The notes below the pieces were generated by a model. That model saw nothing but the letters and a program-made list of their open reading frames with translations. It was not told the origin of the DNA and did no database searches. A stretch of DNA of 64,000 bases from Christensenella intestinihominis (GTDB taxonomy: Bacteria > Bacillota > Clostridia > Christensenellales > Christensenellaceae): contig NZ_MAIQ01000004.1 of the NCBI RefSeq assembly GCF_001678845.1, forward strand, positions 62,001 to 126,000, written 5' to 3'. The stretch's first letter is position 1. Each line of letters begins with the position of its first letter. The translations under genes were made by a program, and so were the position numbers. This document shows, in pieces, positions 35,643 to 44,600 of the stretch.

Positions 35643-35810
35643 CTGTTTTGTTACGAAAACGTCATATTTCCGGGCTTTCAGGCGCATTTTCTTTGTGCTG
35701 TTCCCCCTGCAAAACACATCGCGCCTGATCAAAAAACGGATTATTGTCAGGCATATTCTTTTCTTCTCTGTTTTATCGCCGAAAACCGGTTTTATGGCGC
35801 CCGCTTCCAC

Positions 35811-35839
35811 TTGAACATCTCCCTGTTTGCCGTTACAAT
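35811..35839 (+). promoter_or_regulatory. Promoter of the phosphohexomutase gene
   Basis: TTGAAC (35811-35816), 17-base spacer, TACAAT (35834-35839). Together with the mreB promoter this accounts for the 366-bp divergent gap 35516-35881. Confidence 0.65.
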
Positions 35840-35881
35840 AAAGGTGTCCGGCTAAAACGAATAAGAAAGAGTGGTAGGAAA

Positions 35882-37369
35882 ATGGATTATCAAAAACTGC
35901 AAAACGGCAGCGATATACGCGGGATCGCTTTGGGCGACGACGCAAACCTCACGCAGCAGGCGGCGCGCGACCTTGCGGCGGCGTTTGTTTCCTGGCTTTC
36001 CGCGCGGACGGGTTCCGCGCCCAAAATTGCGATTGGCATGGATTCCCGCGTGACCGGCCCGGCCCTGAAGGAAGCGTGCATCGGCGGGTTCACCGCCATG
36101 GGGGCGAGCGTCATCGATTGCGGCATGGCTTCCACCCCGGCAATGTTTATGACCACGGTGACCGAAGGGTTCCTGTGCGACGGCGCGGTGATGGTAACGG
36201 CGAGCCATCTCCCCATGAACCGCAACGGCCTTAAATTTTTCACAAAAAACGGCGGCCTCGAAAAGGGCGACATTGCGGAGCTGATCCGCATTGCGGCGGA
36301 TATCGACGCGGGCGGCGAGGCAAAGGGCAGCGTTTCCACTGCGGATTTCATGAGCGTATACTCCGGCATCCTCGCGGATAAAATTAAAAGGGCCACCGGG
36401 GAAGAAAAACCGTTCGAGGGCTTCAAAATCATTGTAGACGCAGGCAACGGCGCAGGTGGTTTCTATGTGGACCAGGTTTTAAAACCGCTTGGCGCGGATA
36501 CCGAAGGCAGCCAGTTCCTGGACCCGGACGGCACCTTCCCAAACCATATTCCAAACCCGGAAAATAAAGAAGCCATGAAAAGCATTGTGGATGCGGTTGT
36601 AAATACGGGCGCCGATTTCGGCATCATTTTCGATACGGACGTCGACCGTGCGGGCGCGGTTGACAAGGGCGGCAGCGTCCTCAACAAAAACCGCCTGATT
36701 GCGGCAATCTCGGCGATTCTTTTAAAGGAATTCCCCGGCACCACCATTGTGACGGACTCCATCACTTCGAGCGGGCTTGCGGAATTTATCGCCAGCCGGG
36801 GAGGCGTGCACCACCGTTTCAAACGCGGCTATAAAAATGTCATCAACGAGTCCATCCGCCTCAACGAAAGCGGAACCGATTCCCAGCTTGCCATCGAAAC
36901 CTCGGGGCATGCCGCGCTCAAGGAAAATTATTTCCTTGACGACGGCGCATACCTTGTCACGCGCCTGCTGATTGAGATGGCCAGGCTGAAGAAGCAGGGG
37001 CATACGATTTCAGACCTGATCGCTGATTTGAAAGAACCGCTCGAAAGCGAGGAATTCCGCCTGAACATCAGCGCGGACGATTTCAAGGCTTACGGCAACG
37101 ATATGATTGCCGCGCTCATGGAATACGCAAAGCGGCAGCCGGAATTCAATATTGCGCCCGACAATCATGAGGGCATACGCGTTTCCTTTGACAAGGAGAA
37201 CGGCAACGGCTGGTTCCTCGTCCGTCTCTCGCTGCATGACCCGCTCATTCCCGTAAATGTGGAAAGCGACGAACGGGGCGGCGCGCGCATCATCACGGAA
37301 AAGCTGTATGCCTTCCTGAAGGACTATGACAAGCTCGACCTTTCGCCCATCGGGAATTATTTGAAATAA
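35882..37369 (+). CDS. Phosphomannomutase/phosphoglucomutase
   Basis: A 495-residue alpha-D-phosphohexomutase. The catalytic serine loop is TASHLPMNRNG, the metal loop DTDVDRAG, the sugar-binding loop ETSGHAA and the phosphate-binding C-terminal loop NHEGIRVSF. It interconverts hexose 1- and 6-phosphates and feeds cell-wall glycan or glycogen synthesis. Substrate preference cannot be read from sequence. The ATG at 35882 follows GTAGGAAA. It is monocistronic, with a terminator at 37397. Confidence 0.93.
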   Translation: MDYQKLQNGSDIRGIALGDDANLTQQAARDLAAAFVSWLSARTGSAPKIAIGMDSRVTGPALKEACIGGFTAMGASVIDCGMASTPAMFMTTVTEGFLCDGAVMVTASHLPMNRNGLKFFTKNGGLEKGDIAELIRIAADIDAGGEAKGSVSTADFMSVYSGILADKIKRATGEEKPFEGFKIIVDAGNGAGGFYVDQVLKPLGADTEGSQFLDPDGTFPNHIPNPENKEAMKSIVDAVVNTGADFGIIFDTDVDRAGAVDKGGSVLNKNRLIAAISAILLKEFPGTTIVTDSITSSGLAEFIASRGGVHHRFKRGYKNVINESIRLNESGTDSQLAIETSGHAALKENYFLDDGAYLVTRLLIEMARLKKQGHTISDLIADLKEPLESEEFRLNISADDFKAYGNDMIAALMEYAKRQPEFNIAPDNHEGIRVSFDKENGNGWFLVRLSLHDPLIPVNVESDERGGARIITEKLYAFLKDYDKLDLSPIGNYLK

Positions 37370-37396
37370 CACGGGCCTGAAAATATGAAACCGCAG

Positions 37397-37422
37397 AAAA
37401 GACGGCTAAAAAGCCGTCTTTT
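37397..37422 (+). terminator. Phosphohexomutase terminator
   Basis: Stem AAAAGACGGCT/AGCCGTCTTTT with an AAAA loop. Confidence 0.87.
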
Positions 37423-37452
37423 TAAACATTTTCGCCCGGGAAAGGAGCCGCT

Positions 37453-38838
37453 TTGAACGAGACCCAAAAGCAGGAAGCCAAGTTCCGTCAAATGACCGAG
37501 ACCCCCGTGGAGCGGCTTGTGTGCCGCATGGCGGTCCCCACCATCATCAGCATGATGATTACCACCTTTTACAATATGGCGGACACATTTTTCGTGGGGC
37601 GCATCGGTACGAGCGCAACCGCAGCCGTCGGCATAATTTTTTCATTGATGGCAATTATCCAGGCCATCGGCTTTTTCTTCGGCCAGGGCTCTGGAAACTA
37701 CATTTCGCGCCGGATGGGCGCGCAGGACGCGGAAGCCGCTTCGCGCATGGCGGCAACCGGTTTTTTCTCCGCCCTGATCGCGGGGGGAATTATTTCCGTG
37801 CTTGGCTTTTGTTTCCTGACGCCCCTGGCGCGCCTTTTGGGGGCGACGGACACCATCCTTCCCTACGCCGAGGACTATATGCGGTATATCCTGCTCGGCA
37901 CGCCGTACATGATGGCGTCCCTTGTCCTCAATAACCAGCTTCGGCTGCAGGGCAACGCATTTTATGCGATGATTGGCCTTGTGAGCGGAGGGGTTCTTAA
38001 TATCGGTCTCGATCCGCTGCTGATTTTCGGGGCCGGAATGGGAATCTCCGGCGCGGCGCTCGCCACCATATTGAGCCAGCTTGCCAGCTTCTGTATTTTG
38101 CTTGCAGGGTGCAACAGGAAAGGGACCCTTCCCATTCGCATCCGCAAATTTTCGCCCAGCCTCGCGCGCTACCGCGCCATTATGGGAGGCGGCCTTCCCA
38201 GCCTTGGGCGGCAGGGACTTGCGAGCGTGGCAACCGTATGCCTCAATGTGGCTGCGGGCCCGTATGGGGATTCGGCGATTGCCGCCATGTCCATTGTAAT
38301 GCGTATTACCAATTTTTCCGGCTCCGCGCTTCTCGGTTTCGGACAGGGCTTCCAGCCGGTATGCGGTTTCAACTACGGTGCAAAGCGCTACGACCGCGTG
38401 AAGAGGGCGTTTTGGTTCTGCATCCGCGTTGCCGCCGTCGCCATGACAGCGCTGGCCGTCGTAGAATTTATATTCGCGCCGGACATCATTGCCCTTTTCC
38501 GCGCCGATGACGCGGAGCTCCTCGCCGTGGGGGCCCAGGCGCTTCGTTTCCAGTGTATTTCCTTCCCGCTGCTGGGATGGATCATTCTCTGCAACATGAT
38601 CCTGCAAAACCTCGGAAAGACCGTGCGCGCCAGCGTCCTGGCCGTTGCGCGGCAGGGCATGTTTTTCCTGCCCCTTATCCTGATTCTGCCCGCACATTTC
38701 GGCCTTTTGGGCGTGGAAATGTGCCAGGCCGTTTCCGATGCGCTCGCATTTGTCCTTGCCATACCGCTCGGGCGGAGCATCCTAAAGGAACTTGACGCGG
38801 GGCCGCCCCAGGCCGCCATCAAGCCGCCCGCTCCGTGA
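37453..38838 (+). CDS. MATE-family multidrug efflux protein
   Basis: A 461-residue, twelve-segment transporter of the DinF/NorM superfamily. Typical features are the N-terminal MAVPTIISMMITTFYNMADT helix, FFVGRIG, GQGSGNYISR, and the repeat of that plan after residue 235 (GGLPSLGRQGLASVATVCLN). It exports cationic compounds using Na+ or H+ gradients. The start is TTG at 37453 with AAAGGAG six bases upstream; no ATG is better placed. Confidence 0.93.
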   Translation: MNETQKQEAKFRQMTETPVERLVCRMAVPTIISMMITTFYNMADTFFVGRIGTSATAAVGIIFSLMAIIQAIGFFFGQGSGNYISRRMGAQDAEAASRMAATGFFSALIAGGIISVLGFCFLTPLARLLGATDTILPYAEDYMRYILLGTPYMMASLVLNNQLRLQGNAFYAMIGLVSGGVLNIGLDPLLIFGAGMGISGAALATILSQLASFCILLAGCNRKGTLPIRIRKFSPSLARYRAIMGGGLPSLGRQGLASVATVCLNVAAGPYGDSAIAAMSIVMRITNFSGSALLGFGQGFQPVCGFNYGAKRYDRVKRAFWFCIRVAAVAMTALAVVEFIFAPDIIALFRADDAELLAVGAQALRFQCISFPLLGWIILCNMILQNLGKTVRASVLAVARQGMFFLPLILILPAHFGLLGVEMCQAVSDALAFVLAIPLGRSILKELDAGPPQAAIKPPAP

Positions 38839-38912
38839 GGCCGCCGCCGTTTTGTCCATTTCCGCGGTATTCCCCGGCCCCCGCATTCTTTCCGTCTTTC
38901 TTCATTCCCGCA

Positions 38913-39896
38913 TCAGCCGGTATGTTCCGCGCGTTTTTTGAATATCCCTATGGCGAGGGCCGCAGCGGCGACAGCCAGCAGGATTAAAGGAAACGTTATA
39001 TCTGTGTCGTCCCCTGTTTTGGGTCCGGCGGACGTTCCCCTGCCCGGCGCGGGATCGTCTTTTCCGGCTCCCGGCGGGGGATTATCTTTTCCAGCCCCCG
39101 GCGCGGGAACGGAGGACGCCGGGGCAGCCTCTATCATAAAAGGGCTGAGCCCTTCCACATTCACGCAAAGCCGTTTTTCGCGTACTGTTTCGGAATATAT
39201 TTTCATTTCCCCGCCGTGCAAATGAAATACGCGAAGTTCCTGTCCCTCATACTGTCCGTCCACCGGGAAAGCCACTTCCAGCGTGCCGAAAAAGGGCGCC
39301 TTTTCCCCATCGTCGAGCACGAGCGAGACATCATTGAAAGAATACGGCTCGCAGCCCTCTTTCATTTGGCCGCGCATCCGCGAATACGCTTCATGCGCCT
39401 CATCGAGCGGCGTAACGATAAGCCGCGCGTTTTTATGGATGTATCCGCTGACCGTTATATCCTGGTCCGTAAGCGTCCTGTAGGAATACACGTCGCTGAC
39501 GCGCACCCTGATTTCGGTCGTTTTCGTTTGCCCGTATCCATCCGTTATTTTCAGGCTGTAAACGTAATCGCCTTTCACGGCATTTTCAATCATATATGCG
39601 CTGTTTACCGCGCCCGGGATATCCGCCCCGTTGACAGACCATTGGAAGCTGACCGGCTCGGCGGCATCGACGATGACTTTCAGCTCCTGGCTTTCACCCT
39701 CGTCCATGACAAAATCCTCCGTCTGGCCCAATATCCGGATTTCCCTCGACACCACGGAAACGGACGTCGTCATTTTTTCGTCCCCGGAGGGCGTTTGCGG
39801 CTCCCCCGCCGCACCTGCTGCAAACGCGGAAGTTCCCGCCAATACCAGCGTTGCTGCCGCCAATACCGCGATTCCTTTTCGCAATTTATTTTTCAC
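38913..39896 (-). CDS. Sortase-anchored Ig-like surface protein (PKTGD type)
   Basis: A 327-residue secreted protein starting at GTG with GGAGGAG eight bases upstream. A signal peptide (about 1-27, ending SAFA) is followed by an Ig/PKD-like domain (about 60-135, VSFQWSVNGADIPG...YSLKITDGYGQ), a second beta-rich region, a proline-glycine repeat (PAPGAGKDNPPPGAGKDDP) and a wall-sorting tail: GPKTGDD, a hydrophobic helix and KKRAEHTG. It is the last gene of the surface locus. A sortase should anchor it to peptidoglycan; none is in the window. Confidence 0.82.
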   Translation of the reverse strand: MKNKLRKGIAVLAAATLVLAGTSAFAAGAAGEPQTPSGDEKMTTSVSVVSREIRILGQTEDFVMDEGESQELKVIVDAAEPVSFQWSVNGADIPGAVNSAYMIENAVKGDYVYSLKITDGYGQTKTTEIRVRVSDVYSYRTLTDQDITVSGYIHKNARLIVTPLDEAHEAYSRMRGQMKEGCEPYSFNDVSLVLDDGEKAPFFGTLEVAFPVDGQYEGQELRVFHLHGGEMKIYSETVREKRLCVNVEGLSPFMIEAAPASSVPAPGAGKDNPPPGAGKDDPAPGRGTSAGPKTGDDTDITFPLILLAVAAAALAIGIFKKRAEHTG

Positions 39897-39917
39897 GTTT
39901 CATGCTCCTCCGATTCG

Positions 39918-40442
39918 TCAGTTCAAAACCTGTATTTCAAATTGAACCGACGCCCTTCCAACTACGTCTCCCGTATCCATATCGCATGCCATAAACAATG
40001 CCGTCGCTTTATAGGTCCCCTTTTCAAGCTCCTTATCCAGCTTTGCGCTCTGTATATGGTAATTGGGCTCGATCAGCCCCGACGTATATATTACTTCGTC
40101 CGTATCGTCGAGCGTTATCTGCACTTTCATCAGGTAATGGTTCGCCGGAATGTTTTCGATACGCAAATCCGCCTCGCTCTTTCCGTTTTCCATCTTTACC
40201 TTCGTGTTGATCGCAACGTTAAACATCCCCTGTTCAACGATCTTATTCAATTCGTCGACAACCTCCTGCCCGCTCTTCCCTTCAAGCTGCCCCAGGGCGG
40301 CGTTTGGGTCGCGTTCTGCGGAGGAGTCGGCCTCCTTGGGCCAGTTCTGCCAAATAAGGCACGCCGCCAGCACGGCGACGACCACAATCAGCAGTATAAT
40401 AACAACTTTTTTCTTTTTTTTGTTTCTTTCTTTTTTCCGCAC
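39918..40442 (-). CDS. Membrane-anchored surface-locus protein, paralog 2
   Basis: A 174-residue type II membrane protein. A very basic N-terminus (MRKKERNKKKKK) and one membrane helix (about 13-30) lead to an extracellular beta-sandwich-like domain with ELNKIVEQGMFNVAI, LRIENIPANHYLMKVQITLD, EVIYTSGLIEP and LEKGTYKATALF. It is clearly homologous to the protein encoded at 41127-41654. The start is GTG after AGAGGAAAGAG. The function is unknown; WxL-locus helper proteins are a loose analogy. Confidence 0.78.
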   Translation of the reverse strand: MRKKERNKKKKKVVIILLIVVVAVLAACLIWQNWPKEADSSAERDPNAALGQLEGKSGQEVVDELNKIVEQGMFNVAINTKVKMENGKSEADLRIENIPANHYLMKVQITLDDTDEVIYTSGLIEPNYHIQSAKLDKELEKGTYKATALFMACDMDTGDVVGRASVQFEIQVLN

Positions 40443-40462
40443 TGATCTCTTTCCTCTTTATT

Positions 40463-40494
40463 TTTTACGGGGGAGGGGCCCCTCCCCCGTAAAA
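40463..40494. other. 32-bp perfect GC-rich palindrome inside the surface operon
   Basis: TTTTACGGGGGAGGGG and its exact complement lie between the 168-residue gene and the next. Read in the direction of transcription (minus) it is followed by A, not U, residues, so it is not a standard terminator. It may stabilise the upstream message or reduce read-through. Confidence 0.65.
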
Positions 40495-40519
40495 CTCTTT
40501 CATTTCCGGTTCATTCTTC

Positions 40520-41026
40520 TTAGAAGCTGCCTGCCGCGATAGTATATTCGATGTCAAACGCTTTCTGCGCCGTCGTGATATCGACGTTCACCCCGGAAAC
40601 CTCCCCGGCCAGCGCCAGATTCAAATTGGTGCCGCCCGCTACGTTCCACGCCGCTGTGCCGGGCGTGATCGCCGTTGCGCTCAGCGCTTCCGTATTCAGC
40701 GTGAGGGCCAGTTTGTTCGCGCCATCCGCAAAAGAGAACGGCGTCGCAGGCGTTGTCTTAATGTTCGTTACCTTGACCGGAATCGCGCCCGTGTTTGCAA
40801 TCGCATAATTTGTGGGAGCCGTGACCGTACCGTCCGCGCCCACCGCCAATGTGATGTTCAGGGGAACCGTAACGCTCAAATCGCCGGGGTCGACGTTGTC
40901 GTCCATTTTAACGCTGACCTCTGTCGACGCTTTCCCATCCGTATCAAGCGAACCGGCCGCGAATGCTGTAGTGCCCATGGCCACGACGAATACTACCGCT
41001 AAAATTACTACCAATACTTTTTTCAT
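40520..41026 (-). CDS. Small secreted surface-locus protein (fibre-subunit-like)
   Basis: A 168-residue exported protein with a signal peptide (MKKVLVVILAVVFVVAMGTT, cleaved near AFA-AG, about 24). The mature part is beta-rich and Ala/Thr/Asn-rich with no cysteine: LSVTVPLNITLAVGADGTVT, then NTGAIPVKVTNIKTTP and an end YTIAAGSF. It aligns with the last 130 residues of the 1317-residue protein upstream (VSIPIASTAKIDAAGEITFP, then MAPVQLTNVAMSW). It may be a subunit that polymerises with or decorates the large protein. The start follows AAAGGAG. Confidence 0.8.
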   Translation of the reverse strand: MKKVLVVILAVVFVVAMGTTAFAAGSLDTDGKASTEVSVKMDDNVDPGDLSVTVPLNITLAVGADGTVTAPTNYAIANTGAIPVKVTNIKTTPATPFSFADGANKLALTLNTEALSATAITPGTAAWNVAGGTNLNLALAGEVSGVNVDITTAQKAFDIEYTIAAGSF

Positions 41027-41126
41027 TTTTTTCTCCTTTATTTCCTTTTTATATAATATTGAATAGACTGTTTACCGCTTTGTTTCCTGTCTGCATTCCT
41101 CCTTCCGCCGCATTTCCAACTGCATA

Positions 41127-41654
41127 TCAGCCTTCAACGATCATTTCAATTTGCGCCGCAGCCTGGCCGACCCTGGAAAGGTCGTCCTGCGTATAGGCGG
41201 TAAACACCGCCGTTGCGCTGTATGTACCTTCGGGTAAATCCCGGAGCAGCCTGATTTTTTCAATAAACTGCCCCGGCTTGAGCCCGCCGGATTCATAGAT
41301 TGTTTCTCCCGTTTCGTCGAGCGTGATCGCCACCTTCATGTTGTAATGGTTTGCGCTGATGTTCTCGATGCGCGCGGAGCCCTCGGCGCCGCCGTTCTCA
41401 AAATAAATCTTCGACGCGATCGAAATGTTGAAGTTTCCTTCCTCGACGATACGGTTCAGCTCTTCCTGGATTTCTTCCTGCGTTTTCCCCGCAAGGGACC
41501 CCGTTTGGGCCGTCGTATCAAACCAGTTTCCCCGGCCGCATGAATGCATTCCCAGCAGCACCGCCGCCACTCCTGCCGCAACCAGGATGCAGATTATGAT
41601 AATAACTTTCTTCCCTTTTTTCCTTTTTCCAGCCTGTTTTTGTGTTCTTCCCAT
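41127..41654 (-). CDS. Membrane-anchored surface-locus protein, paralog 1
   Basis: A 175-residue type II membrane protein from ATG 41654, 17 bases after the giant gene. A basic N-terminus (GKRKKGKK) and a membrane helix (about 17-37) precede a domain with ELNRIVEEGNFNISI, ARIENISANHYNMKVAITLD, GGLKPGQFIEKI and LPEGTYSATAVFTAY. These match paralog 2 position for position. The two copies flank the small secreted gene, which suggests they handle that protein or the giant one at the membrane surface. Confidence 0.78.
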   Translation of the reverse strand: MGRTQKQAGKRKKGKKVIIIICILVAAGVAAVLLGMHSCGRGNWFDTTAQTGSLAGKTQEEIQEELNRIVEEGNFNISIASKIYFENGGAEGSARIENISANHYNMKVAITLDETGETIYESGGLKPGQFIEKIRLLRDLPEGTYSATAVFTAYTQDDLSRVGQAAAQIEMIVEG

Positions 41655-41671
41655 ATATTTAAGTACCCTTC

Positions 41672-44600
41672 TTATTGTGCCATTTTGACGGTATAAACAA
41701 TATCCGCCATATGTACGGACTCTCCCGCGTTCCAATAGTTGAGGACGTTGCCCGCGCCGAGCTTCATTCCCCAGTCAAGCATCAGGCTTCCCCCGCCGTT
41801 TACTTTTCCCGCTGCGGCGGGAATTGGATATGCCATGCTTCCCCCGTTTGAAAAAACGTACCGGTTTGAACCGATGCCCAGCTGTGCGCTCAGCGCGTTT
41901 ATATCGCTTACCCAGCTTCCGGCATCCGCAGTCCATGACATCGCTACATTCGTAAGCTGCACCGGCGCCATAGAGGCGTTGGTCAGCTGCTGGGCGTCGG
42001 GGAATGTGATTTCCCCCGCCGCGTCGATCTTTGCCGTGCTTGCTATGGGGATCGACACGTTGATCGTCGCCTGCCGGACGTTGAACGGAATCTCTATTTC
42101 CGCGGAACCAAGCGCGGACGCCCCGTCCATGATTTTCACCGGGATTTTCAGGCTCCCGCCCGTCACCGTTTCGGAGAGCGCGTATGCGTTATACAGGCGT
42201 ACCGCGTTCTCGCTTCCGATCGGCATGTCGCCTGTGATGCTGTTCATATCGACCGCACCGAGGCCAAACCCGAACTTCTTCATCGCGTCGGCGCTGCCCC
42301 ATGAATTGCGGTTGTTCTTTACTTCTCCGATTGCCGCGATTTGCGGCGTATAGCCCGGCAGGGAAAGCGCAGGCGTTCCCATGAATATCTGCGCGCCCGC
42401 CTTCGCCGGATTGACCGTGAGTTTCACCGCGTCGTTGTTATCATTCGAAAGCACGGTTTCGCCGGCGGTCAGTTCCGCGTCTGAGGTTCCGTCGGCCCCG
42501 GAAAGCGACCAGGTGGAAAGCCCGAACACGCTGCTTTTTACGTCGTCCGTCATCACATAATACTCTCCCGCCGCGAGCGCATTCGCGCTGCTGAACGTAA
42601 CGGTGATTCCTTTATCGCCGCTGGCCGATGCGGCCGCTCCGCTTACACGGGCCCCTTCGGCCGTATATACGGAGACGGTATTTAGCAAGCCCGCAACCGG
42701 GCTGTCCATCGCAAAGGATATGCTTCCGCCTTTTTCCGGGATCAACGTGTCTTGGGGCTGCTGTACATAAACGACCGCCTTGCCGAGCACGATATTCCCG
42801 TCCGCGTTGCGTTTCGAAACATAGTTTGCGTTATCCGACCGGATATAACCGTCCGCGCCATAATATTCCGCGCCCAGCGGCGTTCCCGTTTCGTTTGTCG
42901 CCACGAGCAGCGGATAGGCCACTCCATAATCCCCCGATACGTCGATTCGCGCCCCGCCTGCCATGGGGCCGGTAATTTTAAGCGTGTCGTCATTCCCGGA
43001 AATGGCGATATTGCTTACAGTGCCATCCGAAAGCGTATAGCTTCCCTTGCTTCCTTCCAGGCTGCCGCCCTCAATATTTCCTGTGACGACGGGCGTTCCC
43101 GCTATGCTGATATGCAGTCCCTGGGACCAGCCTATACCGCCGTTCAGTACCGCGGCGTCATTATAGCTGATTTCCCCGCCCGTAAGCTTAACGGACGCCC
43201 CGGCCGGATTTTCTATATAAAGCCCGCCGCCAAAGCCGCCTTTATTATAGGAAACCGCGCCGCCGCTCATCTCGAACCTTCCGCTGGTGAGGCAAATCCC
43301 TCCGCCGAAGCCGCTGCCCTTGTTTCCTGACACCACGCCGCCGGAAAGCAGGTAGGCCCCGCCGCTTATCACGACGCCGCCCGTGTCCTGCATCCCTTCG
43401 CAATCCCAAATCCTTCCGCCGTACATGTTGAATGTACCGCCTCCCCCGACCTGGACCCCTCCGGCTCCTGCGTTCGCGTTGTTTATATTATCCTGGAGTA
43501 TCGTTCCCTCATACATATTCAAAACCCCGCTGCCGAGCTGTATGACCGGTCCGGTTGCCGTGAGTTTTTTCCCGTCAAGGGTGAGCGCTTCCGTGCCCGC
43601 GCTGTTTCCCAGCGTCAGCGTTGCGCCGGAATCGACGATGAGCATTGCGCCGTTGGCATTTACGCGCGCAATGGTGTGCCCGCCGCCCAAAATAACGGTA
43701 TTCTTAGTGACCGTCTGTCCGGCTGCCAGCGTGATATCCGCAAGCAGGGTGATCGTTCCGCCGGAGGCCGAGGCGTTGACGGCCGCAATTGCCTGGACAA
43801 ACGTGCCGGAATATTCCGTCCCGCTGCCCGCGAGCGTATATCTTACTTCCGCCGGGGCAAGGACGATGTTTCCGCTGCCGCCGTCAAGGGTGGTGGCGTA
43901 AGCCGGTGAATCCGCCCGGAAATAGCCCTGTGCGCCGATATACTCCGTGCCCGCTTTTTCCCCGGTATCGTCGCGTATAATCTGCACCGCGGAGTCCACC
44001 GGCGAGGTGATTCCAATATTCGCGCCCGTACCCAGTTCCCCAGTAATGGCACGCTTATTGCTCTTTGCGGTCCACTGCGCGAAGGCCAGGTTGTTCTCAG
44101 TTCCTCCGCTGAGCGTATAGCCGCCGTTGCTCCCCCAAACCGTTCCGTTGACGACATTGCCCGCAATGACCGGGGTCCCCGAAAAGGTAATATGACTGCT
44201 GTTGTCATAGAGTCCGCCGCCGCCATTGCCGTTGGTTGTGGAGTTGTTTACAATCTTTACGCTCCCGGATATATGAACGGCCGCGCCGCTCTCAAGCCCT
44301 ACGCCGCCGCCGCTCCTTGCCGAGGTGTTATAAGATATCTCACCGCCGGACAAATTTGCCGTCCCCGCGGCTCCCGACAGGTATACTCCTGAATTCGTGC
44401 TGCCTGATATCGTTCCCCCGCTCATATTAAAAACCGTTCCGGCGGTTGGATGGTAAAAGCTCACTCCTGTTTGGTTATCAAGTATTTTTCCGCCGGACAT
44501 GCTGACAGCCGCTTCTCCTTCCAGAACGACGCCGTTTCGTGCATTATTCCTGATTACAGCGCCGCTGTTTATATCAACAGCAGCGCCGGACATGGCATAA

